NCBI GenBank assembly: GCA_022885665.1
Contig: JAGQDJ010000015.1
Span: 66,955 to 130,954, forward strand
Length of the DNA stretch: 64,000 nt
Reading direction: 5' to 3'
DNA from: Triops longicaudatus
Taxonomy: Eukaryota; Arthropoda; Branchiopoda; Notostraca; Triopsidae
Below are positions 60,960 to 64,000 of the stretch, piece after piece. The notes below the pieces were generated by a model. The model searched no databases. It saw only the letters and a list, made by a program, of their open reading frames with translations, and had not been told where the DNA came from. Made by a program: the position numbers and the translations under genes. Position 1 is the stretch's first letter; the number at the start of each line of letters is the position of its first letter.

Positions 60960-63680
60960 GCGCAATCTCTTTCAATAATTGCCAAACCGTAAGAAAGCTG
61001 AATTAAAAATAAAAAATTCAAAGATTGCAACGGCGTCACGCTCAAACGCCACAAGGTCACCTTGCCAAACTGACGCAAAAATAGTCTTTTTTCACTTCCT
61101 AAATGGTCTACAGCTACTTAGTGTACTTAAATGTAGTAAATACCGTTTTCTTGTCTGTACAAGGTGAATTTGCTCTCACCTGATATTTTGAAACTTCAAA
61201 ACATCGTAAGCAATGCAGCGTAAGAATACTTTGTGAATTTTTTTCCCTAGTCGAGAAAATTGTCGTTATAATCGTCCAATCGTCGCGAAGCATTTCTTGG
61301 GTTTTTGACTCTCCCGTAAAATCGCTTTGAAAATATTGTGTATGAACTTTCAACATGTTGATTTATAGCACATTCCACGCTTAAAAGGTGTTCTTGAAAT
61401 TTTAGGGGTATCTATAGTAAATTGAACAGCGAAAATCTGAGTACCCGTTGCTTTCTGAAAAAAAAAATGCTAAATCAGAGTTAACTTAATTTCTCGATTA
61501 ATTTTCGTTACTTCGCGTTACTTGGGATAACCGTAATTTTCAAACCTCAAGAAACGTTTAATTCATAAGTTACGATTTTTGTCACTTCTGGTTTGCGTTA
61601 CAGTTAATCCAAGTTTTATCAATCATGTGCCAAAAAATGTTGGTACAACGGAATTGAAACCCCGCCGAGAATCTCTCAGGGTTTGTCTGTTGATTGTTTC
61701 ACCATGTTCCGTGTAAGTACAGAATACGTAAGATTCTTTAGTTTAAACTATAGACAATAATAAGGTGATCATTTTAAGAAAAGCTACAAGCAATCTGGAA
61801 ACAATTTGTTTTGGCGGGTAGTTTATTTAATACATAAGCGATCATTCTGAACCTCATATTATCACACGCTAGTAGTAAGTTAATAAAATAACATATAATT
61901 AGACCGAAAACAATTTTTCAAACTATTTTTCAAATGTAACAGAAGTTCCAACGATTTACTAAGCGCGGTTCGCTGGGTCAATAGACCGCAAACTTGATTT
62001 TAATTATTCCGTGGTACAATTAATGTACTTGATCCTCTCCAAACAATCGGCTCAAAAGAAACGGTAAAAAAGAATGAAACAAAAATGCAAAACAGTGTCA
62101 GTTGGAGGACTATTAATCTAATCATAATAGAAGAAATTATAAGAGAAAGCGTCTGCCTAGGCCTGCGCAGGGCTAAAGCTACTATTCGGATAATAATGTA
62201 CGTTTTTAACAAAGTGAAATGATGAAAAAGCCTCTTATTTTGAAGAACTAGCTCACGAAAACTCATGCTGTGGGTTCTTTTGTCATGGAAGGTCCTTTTA
62301 GACACATCTACGCTTGTGTTAACATTAGCGTTTCAATGGCGCCCCCCAAATTGTGTCCCTTTCTTCTTCACGCAGCGTTCCTTGCTTAACACAAAAGCTC
62401 CATAAAAGCGACATAACGGAGGACACACACAGTCACATCTAGACGCGTTAGTCAGAAAGACACAGGGAGGCACCAAAAGTCATTTTCTTTAACGAACCAC
62501 GACGGTTCGTCCTTTGCCCTTTTAAATCCATACCTTCAAGCAACTGTTTTAAAGCAATGGGGGCGCTAATTTTTCATTCATTTTTTCGCCCTTATAACCA
62601 ACATGTAGTCTTCATTTCTCGTAGTCTAGGCATTGTAAAATTCTCGTTAACAGGACACCTTGTCGTCACGCTCTCCCGTCGGAAAAGCATGACCCGGAAC
62701 GAAGAAATTTACAAATGTGTTTGTTTTATTGTTTAACAATTACAAATTATAAATTTGTTTCGTTGTCATGGAATTTAGGGACGTCGTATACGTACGCTAA
62801 AACTAAGGGTTCGTCTTTATCTCGCAAAGAAAAAAGAACCCGGACTTTCACACTGGAAAAAATCTTGATATAATATCCCGCGAAAAACGGAGCTCTAGCA
62901 TTTTTATTATAGAGAACACCTTTAACTGAATTTCATTGCCAACTTATTACGTCATGAGGGATACCGTCAATATCACTCTAGTTATTTTTTTAACTACACA
63001 CAATAGCATGTGGTCTAAAAAGTGTACTGAATAACAATAATGTGTTTTGATCTGTATGGTTGATTATTCAAGTTGCATTTTCAGAATTTAAAAAAGGTTT
63101 GCTCTGAGAAAGACACATCAAAATGGTGAATCTTTCACCGACGTCAAGTGACAGTGAAGTAACGAAAGCGATGGATAATAATATACCGACACAGTTAATC
63201 TTAAAACAATACACTAACAACATAATTCCGCCGTTATATTTCAAGTGTCCTCCATTGTTTGCAGATAAGCTTTTTGTTCAAGCTATCTTTGTATAGCTTA
63301 TTTTCTACTCCTCGTCACTATGCGCACAAATTCGGTGTTAGACTAATAATTTACTATACAAACTTCTGAGCCACGAATAGGAGGAACTCTCGATAATATA
63401 AGTGCTAAGGACATTAATTTTTCGCGGTTTGTAGTTTTACTATGTTTTAAGTACAACGATGTACAAAAAGCTTAAAACGATTTTTTCTGGCTAGATATGA
63501 TTACTAAAATAATGTCACTACAATTGTAAGAAGTTCACCGTTACTAGTAAGTCACCCTCTCTTCCATATCAATTGGCAGAACTGATGTTATAATGCACGA
63601 AGTGAGTGATGTATTTTTTGTGCAGAATGTCATAGATCGTAACTGACTGCAAACGAGGTCCAGCTCCATTGCTTAATTTG
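60960..63680. other. Non-coding stretch
   Basis: No supported gene. A minus-strand acceptor-led frame at 61350-61454 is described in the findings. A GC-richer patch at about 62330-62700 shows no recognisable coding. Confidence 0.4.
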
Positions 63681-63684
63681 AATA

Positions 63685-64000
63685 CAGTAAAGTTTCGCTA
63701 AAACCTACACGCAAAAGGGCGTAAAATTTGTGCATTATATTAGATTGTACGTGATAGCCAATATTGTTCCAAAATGCCTTACAAAAATTCATTCGTGTGT
63801 AACAAAAATCGGGCGTAGTTTCAGCGCGACACCAACTTTGCAGGGATTTGTTGAGGAGCCCTACTGAAAACAATGCATCCTAGCTCGAGTAGCATGATCT
63901 TTTGAAAGATTAACTGCTTCCCTTGGGCTGGTATTTTGTGTGCATTACCGCACGGTACGGCCAGTTTCCATGGTAGATGAACAAAAATGCATGTGAAAAT
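63685..64000 (+). mobile_element. pogo/Tigger-like transposon left end, running off the window
   Basis: CAGTAAAGTTTCGCTAAAAC follows TA at 63683-63684, matching the CAGT(A)AA start of pogo/Tigger-type termini and resembling the end at 39418. The rest of the element would continue beyond position 64000. The 66-codon minus-strand ORF here is just the terminal repeat read backwards. Confidence 0.4.

Overview
The window reads as nuclear DNA of an invertebrate animal. It is AT-rich and gene-poor, with no operon structure or ribosome-binding sites. It has a long ATT microsatellite, long G/C homopolymers, assembly Ns, terminal repeats of animal-type DNA transposons, and decayed retroelement protein sequence. 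A cnidarian (coral or anemone-like) or similar marine invertebrate is my best guess from the repeat style, but this is inference with low confidence. No complete gene can be read. Most open reading frames above 60 codons look fortuitous.

Layout. (1) 1-250: the last codons of a non-LTR retrotransposon reverse-transcriptase ORF, plus strand. (2) 6.7-8.4 kb: a hairpin, a pogo/Tigger-like transposon end at 6859, and at 8222 the one recognisable cellular coding segment. This is a spliced-exon-like start of a DnaJ (Hsp40) J domain, whose remaining J-domain exons are not visible in the window. (3) 8.7-21.4 kb: mostly featureless sequence with a few unassigned ORFs, a CRE/CCAAT cluster at 14.4 kb and a terminator-like hairpin at 18.9 kb. 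(4) 21.87-22.08 kb: a short hAT-type element with a perfect 8-bp target duplication, interrupted by Ns between a G run and a 111-base C run. (5) 25.37-26.59 kb: a pair of inverted repeat arms rich in TACCGC/GCGGTA, with an (ATT)24 microsatellite beside one arm. (6) 28.5 and 60.85 kb: two diverged copies, in opposite orientation, of a short dispersed repeat. (7) 39.4 and 63.7 kb: further pogo/Tigger-like ends next to TA. (8) 45.7-46.5 kb: CRE and E2F sites, a TATA box, a palindrome at the expected start site and AATAAA, then a 92-bp exact duplication on both sides of a single N (probable assembly artefact). (9) 49.0-49.26 kb: a GC-richer 242-bp insert between 11-bp direct repeats. (10) 53.07-53.40 kb: a non-autonomous hAT element. 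(11) 55.4-58.2 kb: a GC-richer zone with several unassigned ORFs, one carrying a degenerate reverse-transcriptase-like YxDD box.

No CRISPR array, rRNA, convincing tRNA, defence island or other multi-gene system is present. The observations most worth following are the J-domain exon, the hAT element with its G/C gap, the inverted TACCGC arms, the 242-bp insert, and the LTR-like promoter signature beside the N.
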